Below are positions 24,262 through 35,279 of a DNA stretch of 64,000 bases, piece after piece. The first letter of the stretch is position 1, and each line of letters opens with the position of its first letter. The notes under the pieces were generated by a model that searched no databases, was not told the origin of the DNA, and saw nothing but the letters and a program-made list of their open reading frames with translations. The stretch is from Warburgia ugandensis (Eukaryota; Streptophyta; Magnoliopsida; Canellales; Canellaceae): positions 47,072,001 to 47,136,000 of the forward strand of contig CP141127.1 in assembly GCA_035236585.1 (NCBI GenBank), written 5' to 3'. The position numbers were made by a program, and so were the translations under genes.

Positions 24262-25400
24262 TAATTAGACTCTCGATCAAATTAACGTCACATGAATCAT
24301 CGAGGTCAAAATGTTGTTGATCGTTATTAAAGAAATTAAGCTTAACCTTCATGTTGCCGAATGATAGTTTCATTATACCATTCCTACAATTAATAATGGT
24401 GTTGGACATTGCCAAGAATGGACATCCAAGGATGACTAGGATTTGACTATAGAAATCAGATACAGGTTGGGTGTCTAGTACAATGAAATCAACAGGATAA
24501 TAAAACTTGTACACCTATATCAAGACATCTTCAACCAAACCACGGAGTATCTTGACAGATCTGTTTGCTAATTGCAGCGTGGCAATGATTGGTTTTAAGT
24601 CACCGAGTTTTAGTTGCTAATAGACAGAGTATGGCAGTAAGTTAACACTAGCCCCTAGGTCTCTAAACTTTGGTGGTGGTTTCATGTTGAATCAAAGAGC
24701 TTACCTGCTCGGTGATGAAAGCTTTCTTTTGTGCATTCAGCTTTTTTTTCTTGTACAGAGCTCTTTTAATAACTTGGCATAGGCAGGGATGTCTTTAATT
24801 GCATTGAGCATTGGCATATTGATATATACATATTTAAATACCTCCATTAACTCATCGAAGTTTGTTCTCTTCCTAGCCTTGTTCAGTAATTGAGGAAAAG
24901 GGGCTTTAGGCACATAGGGTGCCTCCACTATAAGTTCTATAGTTTTTTTCTTTTTCTTTTTTCTTTTTTCTTTCTCCTATGTTTTAGTTGCCACTTTCTC
25001 CTCTAGAATTTCCTTAGCTTGCCCTTCTTCGTTATCAATTTGACAACTGCTCTTGAGGGTGGTTATGGACTTGGCATGCTCATGAGGGTTAAGGTTTTGA
25101 GAACTTGACCCTATCTTAAATTGACCCTTACGGTTGGGGATGGGTTGGCTAGGAGACTAACCCTTTCCTCTATTATGCAGTTTAGCTGACAATTGGCTTA
25201 CCTACATGTCTAGTTTGGCTATGGCTTGATAGTTGACATTGGCTGAATGCTTACTCTCATTTTGCAATTAGTGTAAGGCATTTTTAATGACATCATTATC
25301 TTTTGTAATTTTTTAAAGCATAGTATGGACGTTTTCCTCTGAAGATGGTTTCTTTTGTTGTTGAAGTTGTTGAAAGATAGGTGCTTGTTGGGGAACTATA
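24262..25400 (-). pseudogene. Athila F protease and gag-protease linker
   Basis: At about 24514-24380 (minus) the frame gives PVDFIVLDTQPVSDFYSQIL and VILGCPFLAMSNTIINCRNG, the C-terminal half of Athila aspartic protease. The catalytic D-S/T-G should lie near 24560-24620 but is not clean. Further upstream in sense, VEAPYVPKAPFPQLLNKARK and YVYINMPMLNAIKDIPAYAK (24928-24740) match the conserved PYPQRL...INIPLLDAI segment that precedes Athila protease. A run of lysine codons near 24940-24980 and many stops mark decay. Confidence 0.85.
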
Positions 25401-26401
25401 GTTCTAAGAGGAAAGTTTTGGACAGGGGATATGGGTCTCAGAATATGGGTCGTTGCTAGGTTGGTGATATGCATTCACTTCGTCTACAAGACATTCAGAG
25501 AATACTTTATTGGATGAGCAAGTTGAGCTTAAATGAGCTAAACTAGAACAAGTAGTGCATACCTCTTGTGGAGGTTTATGGGATAATGTAGCAGCCATGA
25601 AAGATTGAAACATAGTTTCAAGCTTGTCCATTTTTTCACCTAATTTTTTAGCGACAGAGTCAAGCTTATAGGATAGATCAGCATGCACTCCTATCTCATA
25701 GAGACCTTTTTTCTTTGTGGGTTGATTAGTTCTTTCTCTCCTATTTGAATAATCCCATTGTTGAGAATTATCAACCATTATCTAAAGAATTCCCATGCCT
25801 CACTTTCATCCTTTAATACGAGGGTCCCTCCACTAACTGCATCTATCATTTGTTTATTTTAAGGTGTCAATGCCTCATAGAAGTATGAAACCTATTGCCA
25901 TTTCTCAAATCCATGATGAGGGCATTTTTGCATTAAGTCATTCCATCGTTCCCAACATTTGTAATATTGTTCATCATCCCTTTGTTGGAATTTGATAATT
26001 TCATGACAAAAGTCATTTGTTTTGTGAATAGGGAAGAACTTGTTCAAAAACTTCTTAGACAATTGGTCCCATGTATGTATGGAACCTACTTCTAAGGAAT
26101 TAGGCCATGACTTAGCCTTGTCCTTAAGGGAGAATGGGAATAACATAAGCCTAATAGAATCATCCAAAAAATTTCAAAACCTAAATGTGGCACAAATATC
26201 AAGGAACCCCTTGATATGTTCGTAGGGGTCCTCTTGGTCTCGACTATAAAAAGTAGGGAGTAATTGAATGACTTCCGGCTTTAACTCAAAGTGGTTGGAA
26301 TTTGTGGGAGGTAAAGCTTTGTAGGATGGGGTATTAAGTTGTAGAGGCACATAGAAATCTCTAATTGTTTTACGTTCAATCTCTATTGGCGGTTCAGCCA
26401 T
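25401..26401 (-). pseudogene. Athila F gag
   Basis: It starts MAEPPIEIERKTIRDFYVPL at 26401. FELKPEVIQLLPTFYSRDQE and DPYEHIKGFLDICATF follow, the canonical Athila gag N-terminus. After a short gap and frame break, DDSIRLMLFPFSLKDKAKSW, WDQLSKKFLNKFFP and QYYKCWERWNDLMQKCPHHG (26167-25892) are the retrotransposon gag core. The protein then runs through YRVGVHADLSYKLDS-like helical sequence (25778-25600). Gag would form the virus-like particle that packages element RNA. Several stops; the start is chosen because it precedes the conserved block and follows the leader. Confidence 0.9.
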
Positions 26402-27424
26402 GGGAATAGGAATTAGGTTTCTTTCTCCTTGTCATTGGCTGTGTTGAATCTCTAGGTTTAAAGGTACTAACTCTGGGTTCTGAGATCAATGCCCATGAAT
26501 AAACTAGTCTAATCTAGAATGTCTTAATCTAAATGCTGACTCCAACTCTACGTGATGCAAACAAAAGGCACAGCCAAACAATCTTGAGGCTAATAAGCAA
26601 TATTTTGACTTTCTTGAATTTGTGTGTGGAAAATGCTTTTAAGTTAGCCTAATCTAGTGCCCCTCCTCTCCTTTAGATTTGACTATTGCTTATCAATTAG
26701 GTCTGTTCTAATTGATTTTAGATTAATTTGAAAGGTAAAGTTGCGTGCTTGAGATGGTTATCCTAGGTGAGCCAAGGAGTGGTGATGAAATCCACCCTTG
26801 ATCTTGTGGGATTGGGTGCCCTTACTAATTAATTTCCACACTACATGATAGTTCAATTAGCATATATGTCACCTTAAAGCATTAAACATACCTTAAGAAT
26901 GCAATTAAAATAGTAAACTAATGCAAAACCCTAAAAATGCAGCAATTATCAGATATGCTTTCTATATGCAATTATTTTACTGAACAATGCAATATTATTC
27001 TAAATGCAAACCTAATCTAGGAAATAAAAAGAGTGAGGGATACTTACAGTGGGGTTTCTAATGAAGATCAAGGGTGGGCCACCTTATCCCACACTTGCCC
27101 TGTAGTATACAATCCTTTTAAAATTAAAATGGGAATTGCAAATTACAAAGGGGCCTCACTACCAAATTCACTCAAAAGAAAAGGAAAATTCTATACTAGG
27201 AAAGTAGAGAAATTTCTATTTTGATGCAGATCCACTTGCCAATTTCCTCCACTTTTTAATTTCCTGAAAAAGAAAAATAGCAATAAGTACCAAATTTAGG
27301 AAATAGAGTGATTATGAACTAAAAAAATTTAAAAATACACCTAAAATGCTAAAAGTATGCAATTCTTAAATTTTTTTATTTTTCTGGATTTTTAATTAAA
27401 TTTTATAAAAACTCCATCATGGGA
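26402..27424 (-). other. 5' leader of Athila F
   Basis: This lies between primer site and gag. It aligns with the leader of N (e.g. 26760-26880 against 17310-17450) but lacks the ~190-bp middle piece that N has at about 17071-17263. No open frame of interest. Confidence 0.7.
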
Positions 27425-27445
27425 CCTCGAAATGGTGCTAAAAAC
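27425..27445 (-). other. Primer binding site of Athila F
   Basis: In the minus sense: ttagcaccatttcgaggtcc, a decayed Athila primer site adjoining the LTR terminus at 27447. Confidence 0.6.
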
Positions 27446-27446
27446 T

Positions 27447-28619
27447 TGTTGTTATTTTTCACAAGTGCAAAAGCTATTATAGTGTAGCATGTGTAAGTAT
27501 GGGTTGATCCCACAGGGACTCAACTTAATAAGTAGGAGTTTAAATAAAATTTAATTGTCAAAAAATAGAAATACAAAGAATTACTAGAAATGGAATAAAG
27601 ATTTAGATCTATTAAATTGCCAAAAATTACAAAATTTCGAGTTCAAGAAGAAAGAAAATAAAGCAAATAACATGAAAAATCTACTTCCCTAGCTTAATCC
27701 CTATCAATTTCCTCAAATTTGGTATTCTTGGAATTGATCAGCCTTCATCAACATCTTCAACATGTCCTTGATTAAAGATCTGCTGGTTAGATTTAGTCAA
27801 ATTCCTCAAAATCTTAAAGATCTAAAGTAAATGATGATTTTGGGGTTTGGATGGTCTATATCACTTTTTGGATTTCAGATCAAAGATCAGAGACATTAAT
27901 TAATTTTAGGATGTCCTATGAATGAAATCTAAAAGTTAATTAAAAATTAGAGAAGAAACAAAGGAGATATTGAGAGTTTTTGGTTGTTTAAGCCTTAATT
28001 GATTGGGTTGAGCCTTAATTGATCTAGCTTTGATTGGGAAATTCTTGGATAAGCAGAATGAAGATAATGCAAAACTAGAAAAAGACAGGGACACAGAGGG
28101 AATTAAAAAGAGGACTGAAATGGAATTGAATTTAAAAGGCAAAGGTCAAAACTGGAATTTATCCAGTTTTTATTTTTAAACGAAAATTAGTAAGGAAACT
28201 CTATGGAGGAGGAAATGTTAGAGATGGGGGAGAAGGGAAGAGGAAGAGGAGAGGGGTAAAGGTAAGAGAGGAAATGGGAGTGAGGGGGAGACAAGAGAGA
28301 ACGAGGGAGAGAGAGGAGCCAGTGTTGGGAGCTATGGGCAGTCCAGTGCAGGTAGATGAGTGGAGAGTGAAGAAGATGTCGAAGCTGGCAGTGGAGTAGA
28401 GGGTGATCGGAGAGGAGCAGAGCAGAGGGGGAATCAGGAGATTGTCGGTGCTGGTTTGGGTCGTGGAAGGAGAGGACACTAGTGCTGGTAGGAGCATTAC
28501 GCAATGGAGCAAAGGAAACTGATGTTGGCCGGTTGGTTGGTGTGGTGCAACTTCGGGTGCAAGGTGCAGAAAGCAGAGGGGGATTGAGTAGAGAGTGAGA
28601 GAACGAGAGGGAGAGTTGT
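27447..28619 (-). repeat. 5' LTR of Athila F, interrupted
   Basis: Minus-sense end ...aacaaca at 27447. The next 100 bases resemble N's LTR terminus (acaagtgcaaaagctatta and the wccacagggactc-like block). The region 28200-28610 is strongly GA-rich on the plus strand, like 18900-19430 in N. It is cut at 28619 by the start of LTR G, and the remainder is not seen. Confidence 0.75.
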
Positions 28620-30597
28620 TGTTGAGTCCTTAATTTTTCCTAAAATAACCTTAAATTAATATTTTATTAAATCATTTAACAAGGTAATTTTGTGATTTTA
28701 AATCAATTTTAGATATAATCGATCATCCAATCATTAATTTGAAAAGTTAACGATCAGATGATCATTATAGCTAATTACCTACATAAGATAATTCTAATTT
28801 TGTATTTTGTTTTGTAGATAATCCAAAGTATATTGGACGGTTTAGATCAGCTTATTTTGATGGGTTCCACGACACAAAGCATGGAAAAATCTATGCAAAT
28901 CTGAACAAATCTAACCAAACATGGGAAAATATGACCAAATCTGAGCAAATTTGACCAAGCATGGGCAAATCTGACCAAGCATGGGAAAATCTGACCAAAT
29001 CTCAACAAATCTGGCCAAGCATGAAACCCTCCATATAAAGAAAAGAGGGGTCGGATTAGGGGTCTCTCCCTTCTTTTCCTTCAATGGTAGGAGCAAGCTG
29101 CTCCTCCCTTCCTTCTCTTCTTTCTTCTTCGATTTTCCCTCCTAGAGTAGAGGTGGAAGGACTATTCCTCTCCACCTCTCTCATGTTCTCCACCTTCATT
29201 TAGGGATCACGATAGAGGTAGTCTCCCTCTCCCTCTCTCACATTCTTCTCTTCCCTTTGACAGAGAGAGGCGAAAGGATCGTTCCTCTCCGCCTCTCAAT
29301 TTGTCACACTCCCATCTCTCTCTTTCTCTTCTTTCACCTCTCTCCATCTCCTATGGCCCTCATCTCTCTTTCTCTTTCTCTTTCTCTCTCTACCTCTACC
29401 AGCACCTCACCCAACACGCCAGGCATCCCAGTTTCTCTTCCTCTACCCCTTTATCGTACTAGTTTAGCAAGTTCAGATCTTCCCATTCCTATGGTCGCAT
29501 CATACCTCAGCCAGACCCATTTTTCTATGCACCCTCATCCTATCCCCACAAAATTTCATCACTGGCTAGCCTCTGTCAGCCAGCTTTCTCTCATCTATCT
29601 ATCTCTCTCTACCTCTACCACTTTGCTCACCTACAGCCTTCTCTCATTCTCCCACGTTCCCTCTCTTTCACCTTCTATCACTCTCCATCACTCTCTTCAA
29701 ATCTCTTTCGACAACTGAGATTTTCCTTTTTCTCCCAGATCATTTCTGACAAAACCCATCTCTCTCTACTCTCTACACTCATCTCCATCATCACCGGCCA
29801 ACTTTCTCCAGCACCGCCCGGAACCCTCCTCTTAGCATCACCGGACGGACCATAGACCTCCTCGATTTCCTCCTACCAACCCATCTCCCGCTCTCTCTAT
29901 CTGATTCACACCACCTTTGTCCCTCTCTTTCACTCTCCTAAGCTTTCTCTTCTCTGCATAACTCTGGCTCCTTCACCGAATGGCTCAGAGGAGAAAACCC
30001 AGATCGGGTTTTCCCCAAAGGCTTCCCTTTTCTCCCTTTTTCCTACCTTCCTCTTCTCCCTCATCTTTCTTCTTCTTCTTCTCCTCCTCCTCCCATCATC
30101 TTCTCCACCTCCTCCACTTCGTGTTCTCTGTCCCAGATGGGTTTGGGTTAATGAATTAGAAAACAGAGAAATTCCATTTATGTCCTTAAGTTCTTATTGT
30201 TAATGGTATTTGTATCCCCATTTTAATTCCCGTTATATCCGTATTGCAATTCTAGGTTTTTGCTATCCTTAGTTCGATTATCCAAGGACTATGTTATCTT
30301 GAGCAGTATTTGGCATATTTTGTATGGTAATTAATTAGAACCTGTTGTGACTAGCTGCGTGACACAGTAGTCAAACAGAGGAGTTCTCTTTATTCGCTAT
30401 TTACTTTCATTTCCTGCTTACTTAAATTTAAAATTTTATTTACTCATGGAATGATTAATGAACTTGAATTCTATTTCTATCAAATTACAATTAAAATTTG
30501 TGTAAACTCCATCATTTTAAGTCCAGTCCTCGTGGAATTGACCCGGACTTACACTAGCTAGACTACAATAGTCGTGCACTTGTGAAAAACATCAACA
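28620..30597 (+). repeat. Athila-type LTR G, plus orientation
   Basis: It starts TGTTGAGTCCTTAATTTTTC, matching TGTTAAGTGTTTAATTTTGG of N, and ends ...AAAAACATCAACA before a plus-strand primer site. The block gttaacgatcagatgatcat at about 28745 matches the reverse complement of 19680-19720. The centre is CT-rich (29100-30120) with dinucleotide CT runs, so the Ser/Leu-rich frame at 29257-29718 is spurious. It lies head to head with F's LTR. Confidence 0.85.
28880..29025 (+). repeat. Degenerate minisatellite in LTR G
   Basis: At least seven imperfect units built from caaatctgaccaagcatggg and its shorter form (g)aaaatctgaccaaatctgag follow one another. Unit length alternates around 11-12 and 20-23 bases. 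No counterpart is visible in the LTRs of F or N. Confidence 0.8.
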
Positions 30598-30603
30598 AGT
30601 TTT

Positions 30604-30624
30604 TGGCACCATTTGCCAGAGACT
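30604..30624 (+). other. Primer binding site of Athila G
   Basis: TGGCACCATTTGCCAGAGACT, close to Athila's TGGCGCCGTTGCCGGGGACT, seven bases after the LTR end. Confidence 0.8.
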
Positions 30625-31530
30625 CGAAATGGTGTTTTCATAAATTTTAATTCAAAAAAAAAATCATGTTATTTCAAATTTTCAAAAATTTTAGGACTTG
30701 CATTGTTTTAACATTTTAGGTGCATTTTTAAATTTTTTTAGTGCATAAATTTAATTTCTCCTAATTGTTGGTACTTACTGATAATTTCTTATTTAGCAAG
30801 AAAATTGAAAAAGAAAGGATAAATTTAAGGAGTTTAATTAGGATAATTGCACTTTTATTTTGAGTGAATTGTAATGAGGATTTCATGTAATTATTTTATT
30901 GTTACAATTCATTTAAAAGATTATAATGATATAGGTCAAGGGTGGGCCATCGTAACTTGGAAGTGGAGGTGGAATGTAAATGGCCCCACCCTTGTACAAG
31001 AAGACATTTTCCAAGACCCCGCTGTGAGAAAGTCATGAACTCCTTAAAAGTTCTAGTTTAGGTGGTGCATTATTAGATTAAAATTGCATTAGGTGTTAAT
31101 ACAAAAGCATGTAGAACACATTTGATACATGTATTTTTTAGGGTTTGCATTAGTTTGTTAATTTTTTCTTGCATTTTTAGGGCATGTTTAATTGCTTTGA
31201 GGTGATTATATGTGAACCGAATTGCCATGGAATGGAAAATTTGATTAGTTAGGGCACCTAACCCCACAAGATCAAGGGTGGATTTCATCACCACTTCTTA
31301 GCCCACCTAGGATAATCACCACAAGCACGTATCCGAACCTTCCAATTTAATTTAAAATCAATTAGAAGAGACTAATAGGGCCCACCACATGCTCATAGGA
31401 CTCTCTTGGAAGGAGGCGACCTCTTGCCACTCTAGTGGCCCCTATTTAACTGACTATGCTGGTTTTTAAATGACTAGCTCAGCCAGCACATTTGATGACT
31501 TAGACTACCTACGGCCAGTTGAGGAGGGTG
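30625..31530 (+). other. 5' leader of Athila G, truncated
   Basis: It aligns in opposite orientation with the leaders of N and F (e.g. gatcaagggtggatttcatc at about 31270). Sequence specific to the leader stops near 31530, where H's integrase begins, so gag and pol of G are missing. No coding sequence. Confidence 0.75.
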
Positions 31531-33219
31531 TGAAGTGATACTTGAATGGAAACTATTATTATACACAAACTCCATCAGTGGAAGATGTTCGTCCCAACTT
31601 CCTCTCTAGTCTAGTGCACAGGCCCTTAACATATCTTCTAAGGTTTGAATAGTCCTTTTTGACTAACCATCCGTTTGGGGATGAAAAGCTGTACTAAACT
31701 TTAGTGATGTCCCCAATGCCTATTGCATGCTCTTCCAACTTCTAGAGGTAAACCTTCCATCTCGATCAGAGATGATGGAGAGTGGGACCCCATGAAGACT
31801 GTCTATATCTCTTACATATAATTGGGCTAAACTGTCGACAAATTGGTTTTGTTTGATCGGAAGGAAGTGTGCTGACTTGGTTAGCCTATCAACTATTACC
31901 CAAATCACACCATTACTTGCCCGTGTCCTTAGTAACCCTACGACAAAGTCCATGTTGATATGCTCCCATTTCCATTCTAGTAGTTCCAGGGTTTATAGTA
32001 ATCCAACTAGTCTTCAATGTTCAGCCTTCATTTGCTAGCAAGTTAAGCACTTAACCACACATTCCCCGATATCTCTCTTTATACCTTCCCACCAGAAGTT
32101 TCTTTCTAAATCTTGGTACATTTTTGTTCCTCCTGGGTGTATTGAAAATTCGGATTGATGAGCTTCTTGTAGTAGTGCTTTTCTCAAACTCGAAGGAACT
32201 ACAAGTCTTCCTTGAAACCGAATATCCCCATCTAAAGCTTTACTAACCCTTGTATTTCACACATTTCCTGGGTTGCTATATCCCTTTCTTGGGCCTTTAA
32301 TATTTGTTCAACAAAAGTTGACTTAATGGTGATGTTAGCCAATACTACTTTTGTTTGTCTACTCAGTGCATCAGCCGCTACATTAGCCCTTCCAAGATGG
32401 TATTGAATTACAAAATCATAATCCTTAATATATTCCATCCACCTTCTTTGTCTCATATTCAAATCAGCTTGGGTGAAAATATACTTGAGGCTCTTGTGAT
32501 CAGTGAATACATTGAATTTCTCACTGTACAACTAATGTCACTCAATTTTTAAGGCAAAAACTATCGCCGCAAGTTCTAGGTCATGTACTGGGTAGTTCAT
32601 TTCATGCTTCTTCAATTGTTGTGAAGCATAAGCAATGACCTTTCCATTTTGCATCAGTACACTTCCTAACCCTTTTCCTAAAGCATCACAGAATATCTCA
32701 TAATCTCCACTCCCTGATGGTAGGGTCAATACTGGTGTGGTAGTTAATCGCCTCTTTAACTCTTGGAAACTCCTTTCACATTCATCAGTCTAAGTAAATT
32801 GTACTCCTTTTCTAATCAAAGAAGTCAAAGGAAGAGCTATATAGGAAAATCCATGGATAAATCTACCATAATATCAAGCTAACCCCAGAAAACTTCATAT
32901 TTCTGTTACTGTCTTTGGTTGTTCCCAATTCATTATTGCTTCCACCATGGTTGGGTCTACCTCTACTCCATTCTGGGAAATTACATGCCCTAGAAAGTTG
33001 ACTTTTTTCAACCAAATTTCACACTTATTAAATTTTCCAAATAGGTTGTGTCTTTTAAGTGTGTTTAATATAATCCATAAAGTTCTTGATGTTCTCGTAT
33101 ATTGGTAGAATAAATCAGTATATCGTCAATGAATACGATTACAAATTTATCCAGAAATTCCTTGAAAATTCTATTCATCAAGTCCATAAATATAGTAGGA
33201 GCATTGGTCAATCCAAAAG
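31531..33219 (-). pseudogene. Chromovirus H, C-terminal pol block (RT end, RNase H, integrase)
   Basis: Minus sense, right to left: AGSFGL continuation [11 protein letters not shown] (33219-33170), [12 protein letters not shown] with intact RT aspartates (about 33140-33105), then decayed thumb sequence. RNase H follows: [33 protein letters not shown] and [13 protein letters not shown] (32729-32540), then [11 protein letters not shown] and [16 protein letters not shown] (32531-32420). The integrase HHCC region lies near 32170-32030, and the DDE core begins MDFVVGLLRTR (31953) with SDRDGRF at 31760. NNSFHSSI at about 31545 is the last recognisable motif; the end of integrase and the 3' LTR are lost. 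The rest of RT lies 13.5 kb away at 46784, separated by element C. Confidence 0.9.
33215..33219 (+). other. Left target site duplication of element C (aaaag)
   Basis: aaaag immediately before the 5' LTR is repeated at 46779-46783 after the 3' LTR. Joined, the flanks restore the conserved MSFGLTNAP codons of H's RT. Confidence 0.95.
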
Positions 33220-35139
33220 TGTAATGACTCCAATTTTGTAATATTGAAATTCCAAGTTAAGCAATGAAAAGATCAGTTTTTGAAGATAAGGGCATTTTAG
33301 TCATTTCACTATTCACCTTGACTGAACCCAGAAATTTGGTCCTAAAAATGGTACCATTAGGTGCGTCTCAGAAAAAGGAATCCAACGAGACTAAAATCAC
33401 CCAAAACGGAGTTAAAATGAGCAAGTTATGGCCCTTTGAAGTTCAGGGGCAAAAATGTAATTTTTATTAAAAAACGGATTTAGCCTGCAAAACATAGGGG
33501 CCTGTTTTGATACGGGCACCCTTCATCTTCAACCTCCTAGAGGGTTCTAGAACGGCGGTGATTGGAGGAGAAATCATCGCCATTTTGGAGATTTCTCCAC
33601 TGCCATTCAAAGGCGGTGAAAGCCCCCTCAAGAACCCTCTCATAGCTCTATAAATAGAGCTCTTGGGCGCCTCTAATGGCGCCCAAAACATTGAAGAAAA
33701 CTTGTGGTGGAGGAGTGACCTAGAGGGGAAACAAGAAGAAAAACCCAGCAACGAGCCAGGTATGCCCAAGATCCCTCAAAACCCATCTTCACAGTAGTTC
33801 TAGAATCAATTTCCCCTGGGCCACACTAGTTCGACAGGGTCAGACCAAGGTGTCCTGAGGATGCCCCAGTACCCCAGACGAACAGAACATACGAGGACAA
33901 AGGGGTTAGCACAACCTAGCCAGGTAGGTGCTCTATCACTACTAGATTCTTTTAAAAGAACTATTATTGTTTTGAGAACACAGGTTTTGCATAGACATGT
34001 TCTGGAAATAATTGCAAATACATTATGCATAGATATGTTTTGCAAACTATTGCATACATTGCATGATTTGTGAGCATTAAGTTCTTGCAAAAATTGCATG
34101 TCCTTGAGGGTTACCAAAAGACACTGGAGTGCCGAGGGCCAGGCAATTGTGAGGGACCCAAAGAGGACAGGTTTTGGAAAAGAGATTTTTCGCTTGTTTG
34201 ATCTTATGTGATTTGAGCTAGTAAGCTCATGGGTGCTATGCCGAGGGGCCTGGGTTGGCCACCCAGCCTCTACCACTATTAGGTGGATGGGTACCATGCC
34301 CAAAAAGAGGTAACGTTCCTACGTCGACTGAATGTGGTACAGGGGCTACCACTGGTGTCACGGCACTGGGTCAACGTGTCATAGGCCCCGTGGAGGCTAT
34401 GACTGAGTGTCCTCAGGTACCCGAGGACCACACGGCGAGGAGGTCGTGGGCATAGTTGGACGCTATGGTTTATGGATTTATTTGCATTGCATGTGGCATG
34501 ATATGAGGTTGGTCGACCATACCATACTAGATATCCATGAGTTGGATTCAATGAAGCATCTGATGCATATCATAATGTTATGATATATATGTATATGATA
34601 CTTTCGATTTTGGATTATGTGATCCTTTAAGTCGTTAGTATTTCAGTTTGACAACGGATTTTTATATCGATATTGAACTTGAGTATTCAGACATGCACAT
34701 GTTTTGGAAGAACATATGATTTTAAAACATCTCATGCATTATGAAACTAGTAGTGATAGGCTCCTACTGAGTATAGTATATACTCACCCTATCCTTAACA
34801 TTTTTTAGACACAAAGTAAATACTTAAGGGCAAGGAATGCTTGTGCTAGGAGACACCCAGACTAAGTCCAAGTAAGTAAACCCCCACCTTATCTTTCAAT
34901 GTTACTTGATTGTAGTTACTCTCTAATAGCTGGGGTTGCGACTAACACTTTCTTGGGAATAATGTTGATTTAAAATGTTTACCATGGCTGGATAATTTGA
35001 GAATGTGTTTTGACACTCGGGGTTTTTATGAAATATTGTTTTCCAAAATCGAAAAGATTTTTATGCATTTCATACTTATAAAACAAGAGATCTCGCCTTT
35101 TTATCAAAATTGCATCATATAAAAACCCGGGTCGTCACA
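33220..35139 (+). repeat. 5' LTR of C (1.92 kb, internally deleted)
   Basis: It aligns end to end with 44149-46778 but lacks three pieces, equivalent to about 44745-44809, 44887-45465 and 45567-45628. The first two together remove most of the hairpin array described at 44473-45227. The TATA/inverted repeat is kept at 33644-33661. Confidence 0.95.
33644..33661 (+). promoter_or_regulatory. Probable LTR promoter TATA box within a perfect inverted repeat
   Basis: CTATAAATAG is the core of agctctat-aa-atagagct, an 8-bp perfect inverted repeat. The same arrangement occurs at 44573-44590 and, inverted, at 56002-56019. It lies about 425 bases into the LTR, a plausible U3/R boundary. Promoter use is inferred, not shown. 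Confidence 0.65.
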
Positions 35140-35141
35140 GT

Positions 35142-35153
35142 TGGTATCAGAGC
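35142..35153 (+). other. Primer binding site of C (tRNA-iMet)
   Basis: TGGTATCAGAGC, an exact match to the initiator-methionine tRNA complement, two bases after the LTR. Confidence 0.95.
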
Positions 35154-35279
35154 ATGGTTTAACGTTACTCACAGCCCAGTTATGAGGAGAATTACTTATA
35201 ATCAAGTCTCATCCATGAAAGAGTAAGTGGTAATAGGATAACACAAAACTAAGGTTGGCGAATTACCTTGTGATTACAG

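Noticed and set aside
28880-29025. CRISPR-like repeats
   Set aside because: Units are irregular with no unique spacers, and lie in a plant LTR; this is a minisatellite.
29257-29718. 153-codon plus frame with Ser/Leu repeats
   Set aside because: Microsatellite-like CT repeats in LTR G; no conserved motif.
33806-34303. 165-codon minus frame in the 5' LTR of C
   Set aside because: Antisense of the LTR, not kept in the 3' LTR (45470-45960).
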